A DNA stretch of 64,000 nt from JAVBMJ01 sp031551275 (GCA_031551275.1 JAVBNX010000008.1:1-64000), one strand, 5' to 3'. Positions 1 to 7,729 are shown, numbered from the stretch's first letter. A program made the numbers and translations. Notes: generated by a model not told the origin, from the letters alone.

Positions 1-1
1 G

Positions 2-274
2 TATTGCGATATAGGCGACGCGCATACCGAGGCCGGGAATTATGCAGAAGCTGAGCATTACTATACAACCGCTTCCCAGATGATCCCCACGCGCCTGACC
101 CCCAATTACCGGCTGTGGAAGATGGAGTTGCAACGGGGGGACACTCTTGCTGCAAGGGAGATCGGACAAAGGCTCCTTGTCCTGCCCTTGAAGGTTGATA
201 ATACCTTTACACTCAGAGCAAAAGCGGAGGTAAGGGAGTTTCTGAAGCAGATTGAAATGACGAAGAGTTCATAA
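2..274 (+). CDS. C-terminal tail of a TPR-type protein, probably an O-antigen ligase family membrane protein (5' end outside window)
   Basis: The frame is open from the first complete codon of the window to a TAA at 272-274, giving about 90 residues without a start, so this is the 3' end of a longer gene. The visible part begins with a tetratricopeptide-like helix pair (GDAHTEAGNYAEAEHYY) and continues with MIPTRLTPNYRLWKMEL and a helical end. From memory, this arrangement, in particular the MIP-RL-PNY phrase, closes Bacteroidales proteins annotated as O-antigen ligase/polymerase with C-terminal TPRs. That assignment is an inference from a short tail; any TPR protein is possible. No convincing terminator follows; only a short T run at about 298-302 is seen. 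Confidence 0.55.
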   Translation, partial: YCDIGDAHTEAGNYAEAEHYYTTASQMIPTRLTPNYRLWKMELQRGDTLAAREIGQRLLVLPLKVDNTFTLRAKAEVREFLKQIEMTKSS

Positions 275-951
275 TTGATGCAATAATGACTGACTGCGTT
301 TTTATCCTTTGTATTTTGGAATAATATCCATATCTTCGCAAGTGATATGAAATGCTGAGCAGCAAACCGCAAACCAAGGGATGCAAAATCGCTAACATAT
401 CTGGAAACGGAATTTACATGCATTGACTATAAGGCGATTAGGGAAAGGCACAAAATCCGCTTTCTCATTCTCTTGCCGCCTGTCGCCTTGTTTTACCCGG
501 TATACAAACAGGATGTCGTAGAAAAGAGATACTTCGGCGCTTTCAGGGGAGGAATAGTGTAGGCGTCCCGTACGTCAAGACTATCCGGTTCGACTCCGGC
601 AAGCCATGCCCCGCTCTCTGATCGCTTGTTACTCCTGTTTGTTTTTTATTTTATCTGTTGGTGTGGAACCGGGATCGGTAAGATATTGGGCTGAAGAGCG
701 GGCAGGAAATGAAATTTCCGGATGAAAATTTTGGGGATTTTGATTTTCTTTATTTTTGACCAACCGGTCAGTCAAAAATATGTGGCCGGGGAGAAAGCAG
801 GACAAAAGGCCGGGAACCTCGACTTCTCGGCCATCGTGCAGTATTTTACCGGAGATCCGGGCACGAAAACCCGTGCGGCGATGGGCTTCCTGCGGCTGAA
901 ATATTCGTTCTGATCCTCCCCGCATCAGGGCGGAATTCCGTGGAATCTTCG
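275..951. other. Gene-poor interval with decayed fragments and an operator-like inverted repeat
   Basis: About 680 bases lie between the TPR tail and the next promoter. I see no complete gene. It holds a startless open frame (359-562), a tRNA T-arm-like stretch near 580-615 and a 10-bp perfect inverted repeat at 751-780. A 63-codon ATG frame at 722-913 runs through the inverted repeat and has no family features; I do not call it. The base composition is more AT-rich than the genes to the right, as expected of an eroding boundary. Confidence 0.5.
751..780. promoter_or_regulatory. Inverted repeat resembling a TetR-family operator
   Basis: Positions 751-760 (TATTTTTGAC) and 771-780 (GTCAAAAATA) are exact reverse complements, separated by ten bases with a central ACCGGT palindrome. 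A TGAC...ACCGGT...GTCA layout is what many TetR/AcrR-type dimers bind. No TetR gene lies in the window, so the regulator, if any, acts from elsewhere. The target could be the DUF819 gene, whose promoter starts at 952, although the distance is long for repression. Confidence 0.4.
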
Positions 952-959
952 TATTTTTG
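952..959 (+). promoter_or_regulatory. Bacteroidota -7 box (TAnnTTTG) for the DUF819 gene
   Basis: TATTTTTG matches the Bacteroidota primary-sigma -7 consensus. Transcription would begin near 965, leaving a very short leader before ATG 973 or ATG 979. Confidence 0.5.
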
Positions 960-972
960 CGGTATAACCCGT

Positions 973-2124
973 ATGCCTATGGTTATACTGACACTCTTCT
1001 ACCTGCTGGTTCCCGCCGGGGTAATCCGGTTGTGCAACCGGGTGCGGTTTTTCGGGCGTCTGGGGCCCGTGCTGGTGCTCTATGCGTTGGGGATCATTGC
1101 GGGCAACCTGCCGGTCATGCCGGAAAACGCGGGCGCGTTGCAGCAGGCGCTGACCTCGGCCCTGATCCCGCTGGCCATCCCGATGATGCTTTTCAACTCC
1201 GATTTCCGGCGCTTTTCGTTCCGCAAATCGTTGCTCACGCTGCTTTGCGGCATCGTGGCGGTTACCCTGACGGTCATCGGGGGATTCCTGATCTTCCGCC
1301 GCGACCTCGGACCCGAGGCGGCGCAGATCGGCGGTATGCTCACGGGCGTCTACACGGGCGGCACGCCCAATCTGGCGGCGCTCAAGCTGATGCTCGGCGC
1401 GCGGGACGGGACGTACATCCTGCTTAACTCCTACGACATGATCGTGAGTTTCGTTTACCTTATTTTCCTGATGGGCTTCGGCATCCGCATGTTCCGCCGC
1501 ATCCTGCCCGGCAACGGGGGGACGGCGATGGGCGGCGGCACGGAAAAGATCGTGGAAGAGGCCATGCCGGAATCCTACACCGATTTCTTCCGCCGCCACA
1601 ACCTGGTGCAGGTACTCAAGGCCGTGGGGTTGTCGGTGGCTGTGGTGGGGGTCTCGGTGGGGGCCGCCATGCTGGTCCCTCAGAAATATTTCATGGTCGT
1701 GGTAATCCTCTCGATTACCACGCTGGGCATCGCCGCCTCGTTCATTCCCGGGGTGCGGCGGCTGGAGAAGAGCTTCGACGCGGGGATGTACCTGGTCTAC
1801 ATTTTCAGCGTCGTGGTGGCCTCGATGGCCGATCTGTCGAGCCTCGATTTTAGGGGCGGCATCTCGATGTTTCTCTACATCGTCTTTGTCATCTTCGCCT
1901 CGCTGGCGGTGCAGACGCTGCTTTCACGCCTGCTGCGCATCGACGCCGACACGATGGTCATCTCGTCCGTGGCGCTGATCAACTCACCGCCGATGGTGCC
2001 GATGATCGCCGCGTCGATGAAAAACCGCGAGGTGATCGTTACCGGGCTGAGCGTGGGCATTATCGGCTACGCGGCCGGAAACTACCTCGGTTTTCTGATC
2101 TATGAATTGTTGAAACTGCTATGA
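973..2124 (+). CDS. DUF819 family integral membrane protein
   Basis: A 383-residue, very hydrophobic protein with about ten predicted membrane spans. The order of features fits DUF819 (YjcL-like) proteins: an N-terminal LTLFYLLVPAGVI span, GPVLVLYALGIIAGN, a loop with GGMLTGVYTGGTPNLAALKLML, then LLNSYDMIVSFVYLIFLMGFGI and a second half with SSVALINSPPMVPMIAASM. The transported substrate of the family is not established as far as I know. I chose ATG 973 (ATG 979 is equally possible) instead of the upstream GTG at 940, because the TAnnTTTG box at 952 lies between them. The stop overlaps the start of the next gene by four bases (ATGA), so the two are translationally coupled. Confidence 0.8.
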   Translation: MPMVILTLFYLLVPAGVIRLCNRVRFFGRLGPVLVLYALGIIAGNLPVMPENAGALQQALTSALIPLAIPMMLFNSDFRRFSFRKSLLTLLCGIVAVTLTVIGGFLIFRRDLGPEAAQIGGMLTGVYTGGTPNLAALKLMLGARDGTYILLNSYDMIVSFVYLIFLMGFGIRMFRRILPGNGGTAMGGGTEKIVEEAMPESYTDFFRRHNLVQVLKAVGLSVAVVGVSVGAAMLVPQKYFMVVVILSITTLGIAASFIPGVRRLEKSFDAGMYLVYIFSVVVASMADLSSLDFRGGISMFLYIVFVIFASLAVQTLLSRLLRIDADTMVISSVALINSPPMVPMIAASMKNREVIVTGLSVGIIGYAAGNYLGFLIYELLKLL

Positions 2125-3368
2125 AACGGTTTGCGGCCATACTGCTCGCGGCTTGCCTCCCGGCGATGCTCGGGGCGCAGGAAAAGGCAAAGACGGGCTG
2201 GAATTTCGGTCCGCTGCCCGCCGTGGGCTACAACAGCGACCTGGGTTTCCAGTACGGGGCGCTGTGCGACATCTTCTATTACGGCGACGGGAGCGTCTTC
2301 CCGGATTACCGCCACAAATTCAACGTCGAGGCTTCGGCCTACACCAAAGGCTCGGGCGTGCTGCACTTCTTTTACGACTCGAAATACCTCATCCCCCGCA
2401 CGCGGCTTACCTTCGCGGCCACGTACAACCCCAACCGGATGATGAGTTTTTACGGTTTCAACGGCTTTGCCTCGCCTTACCACGCCGACCTTTCGCCCGC
2501 ATTCTACGCCATCGACCGGCGGATGACGCGCGTGTTGGCCGACCTGCAGGGCACGATCCGGGGGCGGCTGGGCTGGGCGGCGGGATTGTCGCTGTGGAAT
2601 TACGACATCGGGGCGGTAACGCTCGACAAATACGCCGGGGAGCCCTCGCTATGGCAGGATTATGTGGCCCGGGGGATCATCCGTGCGGGCGAGGCGCACG
2701 GCGGCACAGTGGGCGAAGTGAAAGCGGGCCTGGTGTGGGACACGCGCGACCACGAGGCGGCCCCCTCGCGCGGTACGGTAGTGGAGTTGATGCTTTACGG
2801 TTCGCCGCGGTGGCTGAACACCACGGATGCGGGCTACATGAAGCTGGCCCTCCATCTGCGGCAGTTCGTGCCCTTGGTGCCGGAGCGGCTGGCGCTGGCC
2901 GCCCGGGTGGCCTACCAGGGCACAGTGGCGGGACGTACCCCGTGGTACATGCAGCAGAACATTGCCACGCTCTACCTGCGGCAGGTCTTTTCCGAAGGGC
3001 TGGGCGGCATCAACACCGTGCGCGGGGTGCTCTACGACCGCATCGTGGGCGACGGCTACGTGTGGGGTAATCTCGAACTGCGCTGGCGGATGTTCGACTT
3101 CCGGCTGTTCAAACAGGCATGGTATCTCGGCCTGAACCCCTTTGCGGACGGCGGCCGCGTGGTACAGACCTACCGTCTGGAAGAGATGCAGGCTTCGGGC
3201 GACCCGCTCATATGGGACGGGGAGAGCGAGGCCATGCACTGGAGTGCCGGACTGGGCGTGAAGGCCGTGATGAACCGCAATTTCGTGGTCTCGGCCGAGT
3301 GGGGCAAGCCCTTCGACGGGCGCGACGGCAAAAACGGCATGAACATCGGGCTGAATTATATCTTCTGA
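2121..3368 (+). CDS. Outer-membrane beta-barrel protein of the BamA/TamA (bacterial surface antigen) type
   Basis: A 415-residue exported protein. Residues 1-19 form a signal peptide ending in LGAQ. The rest is a succession of amphipathic beta strands with aromatic ends, and the final strand ends in NIGLNYIF, giving the terminal Phe of Omp85-type barrels. The C-terminal half carries a typical surface-antigen pattern: VGEVKAGLVWDTRDHEAAPSRG, a GLGGINTVRGV segment (the VRG-like motif of the L6 loop) and GLNPFADGGRV. No POTRA domains are visible, so this is a short barrel-only member, not BamA itself. It overlaps the DUF819 gene by ATGA. A six-pair hairpin (3391-3409) lies in the convergent gap behind it. 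Confidence 0.8.
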   Translation: MKRFAAILLAACLPAMLGAQEKAKTGWNFGPLPAVGYNSDLGFQYGALCDIFYYGDGSVFPDYRHKFNVEASAYTKGSGVLHFFYDSKYLIPRTRLTFAATYNPNRMMSFYGFNGFASPYHADLSPAFYAIDRRMTRVLADLQGTIRGRLGWAAGLSLWNYDIGAVTLDKYAGEPSLWQDYVARGIIRAGEAHGGTVGEVKAGLVWDTRDHEAAPSRGTVVELMLYGSPRWLNTTDAGYMKLALHLRQFVPLVPERLALAARVAYQGTVAGRTPWYMQQNIATLYLRQVFSEGLGGINTVRGVLYDRIVGDGYVWGNLELRWRMFDFRLFKQAWYLGLNPFADGGRVVQTYRLEEMQASGDPLIWDGESEAMHWSAGLGVKAVMNRNFVVSAEWGKPFDGRDGKNGMNIGLNYIF

Positions 3369-3399
3369 AATCCGCTTCTATAATGCAGAACGAGCCTTA

Positions 3400-3813
3400 T
3401 CACGGCTCGGCCATTCTTGTCGTCTTCCTGTTTGCAACTACAATGATCAAGGCTTGGGGAAGGACGAGCCAGAAGCCCGATACCGGTTCTACCAGACAAC
3501 CGAAAATACTGACCGCTAACAACGCATACCCTGTGTGCAGCGGGGCAGGCTTTTGATCTTTGCGGATATAATACTGCATGGTGTAGCCATAGAGGACCAG
3601 CAATACGCCGAACAGGAAGAACCAAAACGCAAAGCCACGGGTAAAATCGCTGTGCATCGAATTGACCAACCCGTCGCGCAGCATATCGGCATAAATATCT
3701 TTTCCTATGATAAAGCCGACGGCGATGCTGACTCCCGTAAGACTTTTATAGTTAGCTTTGCAGCAAACAATCAGCAATATGGCAGACGGCAATAAAACCC
3801 TTGAACAGATCAT
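3400..3813 (-). CDS. Small DUF6463-like integral membrane protein
   Basis: The conserved part is MLRDGLVNSMHSDFTRGFAFWFFLF followed by membrane spans around LLVLYGYTMQYYI and LVEPVSGFWLVLPQALIIV. I recall this as the DUF6463 pattern (RDGLVNS, RGFAFWF, PVSGFWL-PQA). The start is uncertain: ATG 3813 gives 137 residues and overlaps the 5' end of the divergent nitroreductase gene, while the next ATG (MLRDG) removes the first span. The N-terminal part (KSLTGVSIAVGFIIGKD) looks shorter than I would expect for the family, so a small deletion or a non-ATG start is possible. Function unknown. Confidence 0.55.
   Translation of the reverse strand: MICSRVLLPSAILLIVCCKANYKSLTGVSIAVGFIIGKDIYADMLRDGLVNSMHSDFTRGFAFWFFLFGVLLVLYGYTMQYYIRKDQKPAPLHTGYALLAVSIFGCLVEPVSGFWLVLPQALIIVVANRKTTRMAEP
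3753..3760 (+). promoter_or_regulatory. Bacteroidota -7 box (TAnnTTTG) for the nitroreductase gene
   Basis: TAGCTTTG lies 18 bases before ATG 3779 and matches the consensus. It also supports 3779 over the in-frame ATG at 3758, which would fall within the box itself. Confidence 0.55.
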
Positions 3814-4432
3814 CAAGGCACGGCGTTCGACGCGCAATTTCAAAAAGGGGACTCCTCCCGACACCGGTTTGATGAAGATCATCGAATCGGCTGTGTATGC
3901 ACCCTATGGCGGCGCTACGGGAATGCCGCTCGATGAGTTGCGGCGGGTATTCGTACTGAGGCAGGATACGGAGGCTATCGCTGCTGCGAGGAAGATCCTC
4001 ATGGCCCAGGCAGGCCGCAATGCCCGGAAGCTGAACCTGCTGCTGAAAGTTTTTCCCTTCCTGAAAAAGAAGATGCAAACCTTTGCCAACAAGGTAAACG
4101 GGATCGCCCGGAGCGGTGTGCCTGCGCTGGAGCACGCCGCGTGGTTTATCGTCCTGGCCGAAAAAAAGGGATTCCCACCCGTGGCCAAGCAGTCGATGGC
4201 GCACGCTTTTGAGAATATGTGGCTGACGGCCACCGAAATGGGGTTGGGGTTTCAGTTGATCTCGGCTACCGGCACGCTGTCCGGGAACGATGAATTTTTG
4301 AAATTGCTCGGGTTGCAAAAGGGGGAGTATGCCCTGGACGGTTGCGCCATCGGTTATCCCAAAAGCGATCACGAAAAGGTCAAAGGATTCGACGTTGAAA
4401 AGTTCGTTACCTTCGTGGATAAAACTCGATGA
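3779..4432 (+). CDS. Nitroreductase family protein (FMN-dependent oxidoreductase)
   Basis: A 217-residue cytoplasmic protein. LEQIIKARRSTRNFKKG at the N-terminus is the nitroreductase FMN-binding signature (RRSTRxF), followed by IIESAVYAPYGGA, equivalent to the family's A-W-APS region. The C-terminal half has QSMAHAFENMWLTATEMGLGFQLIS, the family's central helix and active-site strand, and YALDGCAIGYPK. Such enzymes use bound FMN and NAD(P)H to reduce nitro compounds, quinones or flavins; the natural substrate cannot be read from sequence. ATG 3779 is chosen because the promoter box ends at 3760. The stop overlaps the AraC-type gene by ATGA, so the regulator is probably made from the same transcript. 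Confidence 0.85.
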   Translation: MADGNKTLEQIIKARRSTRNFKKGTPPDTGLMKIIESAVYAPYGGATGMPLDELRRVFVLRQDTEAIAAARKILMAQAGRNARKLNLLLKVFPFLKKKMQTFANKVNGIARSGVPALEHAAWFIVLAEKKGFPPVAKQSMAHAFENMWLTATEMGLGFQLISATGTLSGNDEFLKLLGLQKGEYALDGCAIGYPKSDHEKVKGFDVEKFVTFVDKTR

Positions 4433-5295
4433 CGAAGAAAGTTTTATTGGACCGTCTGCGTCAGCACCAGAAACTGCGGATCCTGGTGCGGTCGCACCGT
4501 AACGTGCCGTTCAGCGCGGACATCCAGCGTGAGTTCGACCGGCCCGAGCGGCAGGCGTTCTATTCTCTTATGCTGGTCGTTAAGGGCGAGATGCGGCATA
4601 TGGTTGACCTGCAGGAGGTACGGCAGGGAGAGGGGCAACTGATGCTGTGCACGCCCTGGCAAATCCACTCCATGCGCCGCGATACGCAGGCCGAGCGTTA
4701 CGGGGTAAGCTTCGGGGAGGAATTTTTAGAATATTTCTCAACGTCGTTCCCGTTTTTAGTCGATCCATTGGAAAACCAACTGTTCGACGTTCCCGAGGCG
4801 ACTATTGAGCGCATGGTGCCGGTTTTTCAATGCCTCGAAAACGTATTGCAGGACGACGGGGCCAACCCCGAATTGGTGCTGGTCTACCTGAACGCCCTGC
4901 TGACCGAGTGCAACGACGCCTATTTCAAAGGCCGCGAAACTCCCGGCGACTCCACGGGTAGTTTGTCCGTTTTTATCAGGTTCAAGAATTACATAGAGAA
5001 TAATTACCTCGAACATCCGTCCGTGGAACAGATGGCGGCCGACCTGGGGCTTAACGTGAACGTCCTATATCATTTAGTGAAGTCGCGAACGGGCGTTTCG
5101 CCGAAAAATTACCTTACCGAACGGCTGATGCTCGAAGCCAAACGGAAATTGTACTTCAACGATATCTCCATCAAGGAATTGGCCTACGACCTGGATTATA
5201 ACGACCCCGAGTATTTCGCACGGCTGTTCCGCAAACACACCGGGCAAAGCATTTCCGAATACCGGGCTTTTATTCAGGATTTATCAGGGTCTTAA
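4429..5295 (+). CDS. AraC-family transcriptional regulator
   Basis: A 288-residue cytoplasmic DNA-binding protein. Residues 1-150 look like a cupin-type sensing domain (FYSLMLVVKGEMRHMV...GEGQLMLCTPWQIHSM). Residues 180-285 hold the two helix-turn-helix motifs of AraC/XylS proteins: VEQMAADLGLNVNVLYHLVK and IKELAYDLDYNDPEYFARLF, ending RKHTGQSISEYR. It overlaps the nitroreductase gene by four bases and so probably responds to the same signal. It may also control the three-gene exported set immediately downstream, but that is inference from position only. Confidence 0.88.
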   Translation: MTKKVLLDRLRQHQKLRILVRSHRNVPFSADIQREFDRPERQAFYSLMLVVKGEMRHMVDLQEVRQGEGQLMLCTPWQIHSMRRDTQAERYGVSFGEEFLEYFSTSFPFLVDPLENQLFDVPEATIERMVPVFQCLENVLQDDGANPELVLVYLNALLTECNDAYFKGRETPGDSTGSLSVFIRFKNYIENNYLEHPSVEQMAADLGLNVNVLYHLVKSRTGVSPKNYLTERLMLEAKRKLYFNDISIKELAYDLDYNDPEYFARLFRKHTGQSISEYRAFIQDLSGS

Positions 5296-5330
5296 TCCGA
5301 ATCCTCCTGCCCCGCGGGCCTAACTCGTCA

Positions 5331-5338
5331 TACCTTTG
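5331..5338 (+). promoter_or_regulatory. Bacteroidota -7 box (TAnnTTTG) for the exported three-gene set
   Basis: TACCTTTG lies 23 bases before ATG 5362, a usual leader length. It marks a separate transcription unit covering 5362-7487. Confidence 0.55.
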
Positions 5339-5361
5339 TGCTGTGACTAAAAACGATCGGC

Positions 5362-5772
5362 ATGAAAAGTATGATTGTATTTATGTTGGCGGCAGCGGTA
5401 GGGCTGTCCGCAGGCGCTCAAACAGAAACTAAAAAACAGGAAAACATGATTGCAGCGAAAGATCTCTGCGACGCTTTTGTCGCGGACAAGGCACGTGCGG
5501 AAAAAGAGTACGGCAACAAAACGATGAAAATATCAGGCTTTGCGGTTTACGTGGGTCCTGATATCTACGGACTTCCCTCGGTCGAATTATCCGAAGAAAA
5601 AGACGGCAAAAGCCGTGCGCTGTGTGTGCTGCCATTCGCCGACTATCTCAAATTACGCAGGGTTTCCAAGGGAGACCAGGTCGTTATTGAGGGCGAGGTA
5701 CGCAGCCTATACGACAAAGACCAGACGGTGGTCGTGAAGGAGTGTAAAATTATAACCATAAACGGAAAATAG
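5362..5772 (+). CDS. Exported OB-fold (tRNA_anti-like) protein
   Basis: A 136-residue protein with a signal peptide (MKSMIVFMLAAAVGLSAGAQ). The mature part begins with an ASP-like helix (MIAAKDLCDAFVADKARAEKEYGNK) and then a strand-rich region: MKISGFAVYVG, SVELSEEKDGKSRALCVLP and GDQVVIEGEVRSLYDKDQTVVVKECKI. This is the layout of periplasmic OB-fold proteins annotated as tRNA_anti-like in Bacteroidota, which have no established nucleic-acid role. It is the first gene of a unit with its own promoter; the next gene begins one base after its stop. Function unknown. Confidence 0.65.
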   Translation: MKSMIVFMLAAAVGLSAGAQTETKKQENMIAAKDLCDAFVADKARAEKEYGNKTMKISGFAVYVGPDIYGLPSVELSEEKDGKSRALCVLPFADYLKLRRVSKGDQVVIEGEVRSLYDKDQTVVVKECKIITINGK

Positions 5773-5773
5773 T

Positions 5774-6409
5774 ATGAAAAAGATCTTGATCGCGCTGTGT
5801 GCAGCCGCCGTGCTGGCATCGTGCAACGGCAACGCCCCGAAACAAACTGCAATCGATAAAGATGTGAAAGAAATGACTTTCGAAGAGATATTCCAGCGGG
5901 TGGATTCCGCCGCGGTCAAACAAACCCTCGCCTCGTTGATGGCAGCCGAGGAGCACCCAGTCATTACGGCGGGCACTCCCGAGAAATTCAACTCGATGGC
6001 CGCCAGTTGGGAGGCGCTGGGACGCTATTTCGAGAAGCCAGGCACACTTTGCCTGCTCGGGGCGGGTCGCTATACGCTCGAATTCATTCGCGAGCGGCAG
6101 ACCTACACGATGACGTTCCTGCCCGGCGAACTGCGAAGCGAATTGATCGCCTTCGGTACCCGCAGCGGCCGCAACTCGAACAAAATGGAAGAAACGAAAC
6201 TTACCGCGGTCGAAACACCCTCAGGAAATATGACCTACAAAGAGGCTTCGGTGGTAATCGAATTGCGGTTATTTGAGATTACGACCGTACAGCCCAGCGA
6301 TTTCTATAATGCGGAAGGGCGGAAATTCGTGGAGGATGCGCTTGCCGAGGCGGGCGACTATCACAAGCTGGTCTTCGGCACGATTACCAATATCTGGATA
6401 AAAAAGTAG
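5774..6409 (+). CDS. Lipoprotein with a flavin-reductase-like (FMN-binding split barrel) domain
   Basis: A 211-residue protein with a lipoprotein signal ending in LASC (Cys17). The mature part carries a pattern typical of the flavin reductase/FMN-binding split barrel: HPVITAGTPEKFNSMAASWEALGRYFEKPG, where flavin reductases have a TAG--ESFNAMTISWG-IG-IWNKP-like phrase, then FIRERQTYTMTFLPGE and a C-terminal EASVVIELRLFEI...VFGTITNIWIKK strand pair. The usual members are cytoplasmic; here the domain sits behind a lipid anchor, so it would act in the periplasm or at the outer membrane. It is one base from the OB-fold gene and four from the amidohydrolase gene, so the three are probably one operon. 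Confidence 0.7.
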   Translation: MKKILIALCAAAVLASCNGNAPKQTAIDKDVKEMTFEEIFQRVDSAAVKQTLASLMAAEEHPVITAGTPEKFNSMAASWEALGRYFEKPGTLCLLGAGRYTLEFIRERQTYTMTFLPGELRSELIAFGTRSGRNSNKMEETKLTAVETPSGNMTYKEASVVIELRLFEITTVQPSDFYNAEGRKFVEDALAEAGDYHKLVFGTITNIWIKK

Positions 6410-6413
6410 AGCT

Positions 6414-7487
6414 ATGAAAAAGTTTATCCTGCTGGCCTTGGCATTACTGCCCGCCGCTGCATCCATCGCACAAAACAATACGAAAATGAAAATCATCACG
6501 ATAGAAGAGCATTTCCTCAATGCCGAGATTACCGCCGCCACCGCGGACGAAATAGAACGCATCGCTCCCGGCCACGCTCAATCCTTCCATGCCGATTTCG
6601 GTTCGCGGCAAACCATGAAACCCGAACAACTGTTCGACATCGGAGCGGCGAGGATCGCCGATATGGACGCCCACGGCATCGATATGCAGATACTTTCCTA
6701 CAACTCGCCCGCCACCGAGTTGCTGCCCTCGCCCCAGGCAGTAGAATTGGCCCGCAAGGCGAACGACCAACTGGCCGCGGCGATCAAAGCCTATCCCGAC
6801 CGCTTTATGGGTTTTGCCACCCTGCCTATGTCCGATCCCAAAGCGGCGGCCGGAGAATTGCGGCGCTGCGTGACCGAATTGGGCTTCGTGGGTGCGATGA
6901 TCAACGGCACGGCCCACGGACGATTCCTGGATGAGCCGGAGTTCGAGGTATTCTTCGCCACGGCGGCAGAACTGGATGTGCCACTCTACCTCCATCCCAC
7001 GATCGTCAAAAGAGAGGTGCGCGATGCCTATTACGACAACGCCGATCCGGCTTTCGCGGCGCGTTTCGCCGGGGCGGGTATCGGCTGGCACATCGAAGTT
7101 GGCGTTCATTTCATGCGCCTGGTCTTCGCCGGAATTTTCGATCGTTACCCGAATTTGCAGGTCATCATGGGCCACTGGGGCGAGATGATCCCCTATTTCG
7201 CCGACAGGATCAACACGTTCTTTCCTGCCACGGCCTCGCCCATGAAGCACGATTTCAAGTACTACATGCAGAATAACGCCTACATCACTCCCAGCGGGAT
7301 GTTCAACCTGCCCCAGCTGCAAAATGCTATGGATATGATGGGCCCGGACAGGATCATCTACTCGGTCGACTACCCTTATTATCCGAACGAAGGCGCACGG
7401 GAATTCCTCGAAAACGCCCCGATCAGCCAGGCCGACAAGGAAAAGATCGCCCACGGCAATGCCGAAAGGGTGTTCAAAATCAGGTAA
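6414..7487 (+). CDS. Exported amidohydrolase of the aromatic-acid decarboxylase type (ACMSD / gamma-resorcylate decarboxylase-like)
   Basis: A 357-residue protein with a cleavable signal (MKKFILLALALLPAAASIAQ), then an amidohydrolase-2 TIM barrel. The metal site is recognisable: E31 and H33 in IEEHF (the E-x-H variant of gamma-resorcylate decarboxylase instead of HxH), the histidine of LYLHPT, MGHWGEMIPYF and the aspartate of IIYSVDYPYYPNEGA. In characterised relatives, these residues hold a divalent metal and the enzyme adds or removes a carboxyl group on a phenolic or related acid. Most relatives are cytoplasmic, so export is unusual. The gene ends the three-gene unit and is followed by a terminator at 7635-7663. 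The substrate is unknown. Confidence 0.78.
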   Translation: MKKFILLALALLPAAASIAQNNTKMKIITIEEHFLNAEITAATADEIERIAPGHAQSFHADFGSRQTMKPEQLFDIGAARIADMDAHGIDMQILSYNSPATELLPSPQAVELARKANDQLAAAIKAYPDRFMGFATLPMSDPKAAAGELRRCVTELGFVGAMINGTAHGRFLDEPEFEVFFATAAELDVPLYLHPTIVKREVRDAYYDNADPAFAARFAGAGIGWHIEVGVHFMRLVFAGIFDRYPNLQVIMGHWGEMIPYFADRINTFFPATASPMKHDFKYYMQNNAYITPSGMFNLPQLQNAMDMMGPDRIIYSVDYPYYPNEGAREFLENAPISQADKEKIAHGNAERVFKIR

Positions 7488-7634
7488 GGAAGAAAAGAAA
7501 CTATTTACTGTGCGGGTATTGCGGTATTCCTGCTAAAACATGTTGTACCTGCCAAAAAGGAAAACGCTCAACTCATTAAAAGTCAAGCGTTTTAAATTTG
7601 ATTTCGTGATCCCGCTGGTGTCACACAGAAAATT

Positions 7635-7663
7635 AACGACTTACAGCGATGTGAGTCGTTTTT
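7635..7663. terminator. Bidirectional rho-independent terminator between convergent units
   Basis: The stem CGACTTACA (7637-7645) pairs with TGTGAGTCG (7650-7658) with one G-U pair around a GCGA tetraloop. It is followed by TTTTT on the plus strand and by TTAATTTT on the minus strand. It lies between the plus-strand amidohydrolase and the minus-strand esterase and can end both transcripts. Confidence 0.75.
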
Positions 7664-7684
7664 GTGAGGGTTTGGGGAGGGAGT

Positions 7685-7729
7685 TTTACGGGTGGTTTAC
7701 GGGCGTTTGTGTAAACCAATATGTAAACC
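7685..7729. repeat. Cluster of short TTTAC/GTAAA repeats
   Basis: TTTACGGG occurs at 7685-7692 and 7696-7703. GTAAACC occurs at 7711-7717 and 7723-7729 in the opposite orientation. Two direct copies face two inverted copies within 45 bases in an intergenic gap. This could be an arm- or core-type site for a tyrosine recombinase, or a protein-binding site; no recombinase gene is present. Confidence 0.4.

Noticed and set aside
722..913. 63-codon plus-strand ATG frame
   Set aside because: No recognisable family, no promoter or ribosome site, and it runs through a perfect inverted repeat better explained as an operator.
3391..3409. Six-pair hairpin as a terminator between the barrel gene and the DUF6463-like gene
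   Set aside because: The stem is short, has no T run and overlaps the stop codon of the minus-strand gene, so I do not list it as a feature.
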